From Gammaproteobacteria bacterium (GTDB lineage Bacteria; Pseudomonadota; Gammaproteobacteria; SZUA-229): DNA of 6,791 bases. Position numbers and translations under genes: made by a program. The notes under the pieces were generated by a model. That model saw only the letters and a program-made list of their open reading frames with translations, was not told the origin of the DNA and searched no databases. How positions within the stretch are numbered: position 1 is the stretch's first letter; the number at the start of each line of letters is the position of its first letter. Below, piece after piece: positions 6,562 through 6,791 of this stretch. The stretch covers positions 1 through 6,791 of the forward strand of contig WFUQ01000247.1 of assembly GCA_015484935.1 (NCBI GenBank). The letters run 5' to 3'.

Positions 6562-6791
6562 CGACCAGATGGAAAGGGATCGTATTGGCTGGCGGCAGTG
6601 GTACGCGATTACACCCTGTCACCAAAGGCATCTCCAAGCAGCTGTTACCCGTGTACGACAAACCGATGATCTACTACCCGCTGTCAGTGCTCATGCTCGC
6701 AGGCATACGGGATATCCTGGTCATCACCACACCCCATGATCTGGCAGGTTTTCAGAACCTGCTCGGTGATGGCAGCGATTATGGTGTGCAT
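6558..6791 (+). CDS. rmlA: Glucose-1-phosphate thymidylyltransferase, partial (C-terminus beyond right edge)
   Basis: RmlA (RfbA) joins dTTP and glucose-1-phosphate to give dTDP-glucose and pyrophosphate, the first step of the dTDP-rhamnose pathway; RmlB uses its product. Only the first 78 of about 290 residues are in the window, and the frame is open to the last base. The nucleotidyltransferase signature is clear: [13 protein letters not shown] (10-22) binds the nucleotide phosphates, and [18 protein letters not shown] (26-43) contains the lysine region of the sugar-phosphate site. [13 protein letters not shown] (47-59) also matches the family. The ATG lies in the ATGA overlap with the rmlB stop (6558-6561), which implies one mRNA and coupled translation. 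The upstream GGGGTTGGGTG gives a G-rich but not classical ribosome site. RffH is the paralogue with the same activity and cannot be excluded. Confidence 0.95.
   Translation, partial: MTTRWKGIVLAGGSGTRLHPVTKGISKQLLPVYDKPMIYYPLSVLMLAGIRDILVITTPHDLAGFQNLLGDGSDYGVH

Overview
This is an ordinary chromosomal stretch, most likely from a gammaproteobacterium of moderate G+C. The protein families closely resemble Escherichia coli homologues: PrmB has the same 310-residue length, and PSD keeps the same spacing of catalytic residues. The adjacent prmB-aroC pair is also typical of that class. The species cannot be named from the sequence. No mobile element, CRISPR array, rRNA or complete tRNA was seen.

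Layout. Positions 1-1018 (minus strand) hold a two-gene unit: a periplasmic PCu(A)C-type copper chaperone, followed 12 bases later by phosphatidylserine decarboxylase (psd). The psd gene runs off the left edge and lacks its C-terminal third. A 117-bp divergent promoter region separates this unit from prmB (ribosomal protein uL3 glutamine methyltransferase), aroC (chorismate synthase) and an MFS permease of the HcaT/3-phenylpropionate transporter type, all on the plus strand. A REP-like palindrome lies between aroC and the permease. A secreted or periplasmic alpha/beta-hydrolase (lipase-like, minus strand) meets the permease tail to tail with only 7 bp between stop codons. A 208-bp divergent intergenic region then leads to rmlB and the start of rmlA (plus strand), which overlap by four bases. 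rmlA is cut by the right edge.

How the genes work together. RmlA makes dTDP-glucose and RmlB dehydrates it, so the right edge is the beginning of a dTDP-deoxysugar (probably dTDP-L-rhamnose) pathway for surface polysaccharide. AroC completes the shikimate pathway. PrmB modifies uL3 during ribosome assembly. Psd makes phosphatidylethanolamine. The PCu(A)C protein probably delivers Cu(I) to cytochrome oxidase in the periplasm. These are mainly housekeeping functions and I see no evidence of a new multi-gene system. The points most worth a second look are the REP-like element after aroC, the copper chaperone-psd pairing with a His4 tail, a tRNA D-arm-like fragment in front of rmlB, the TTG start of rmlB, and the aroC-linked orphan transporter.
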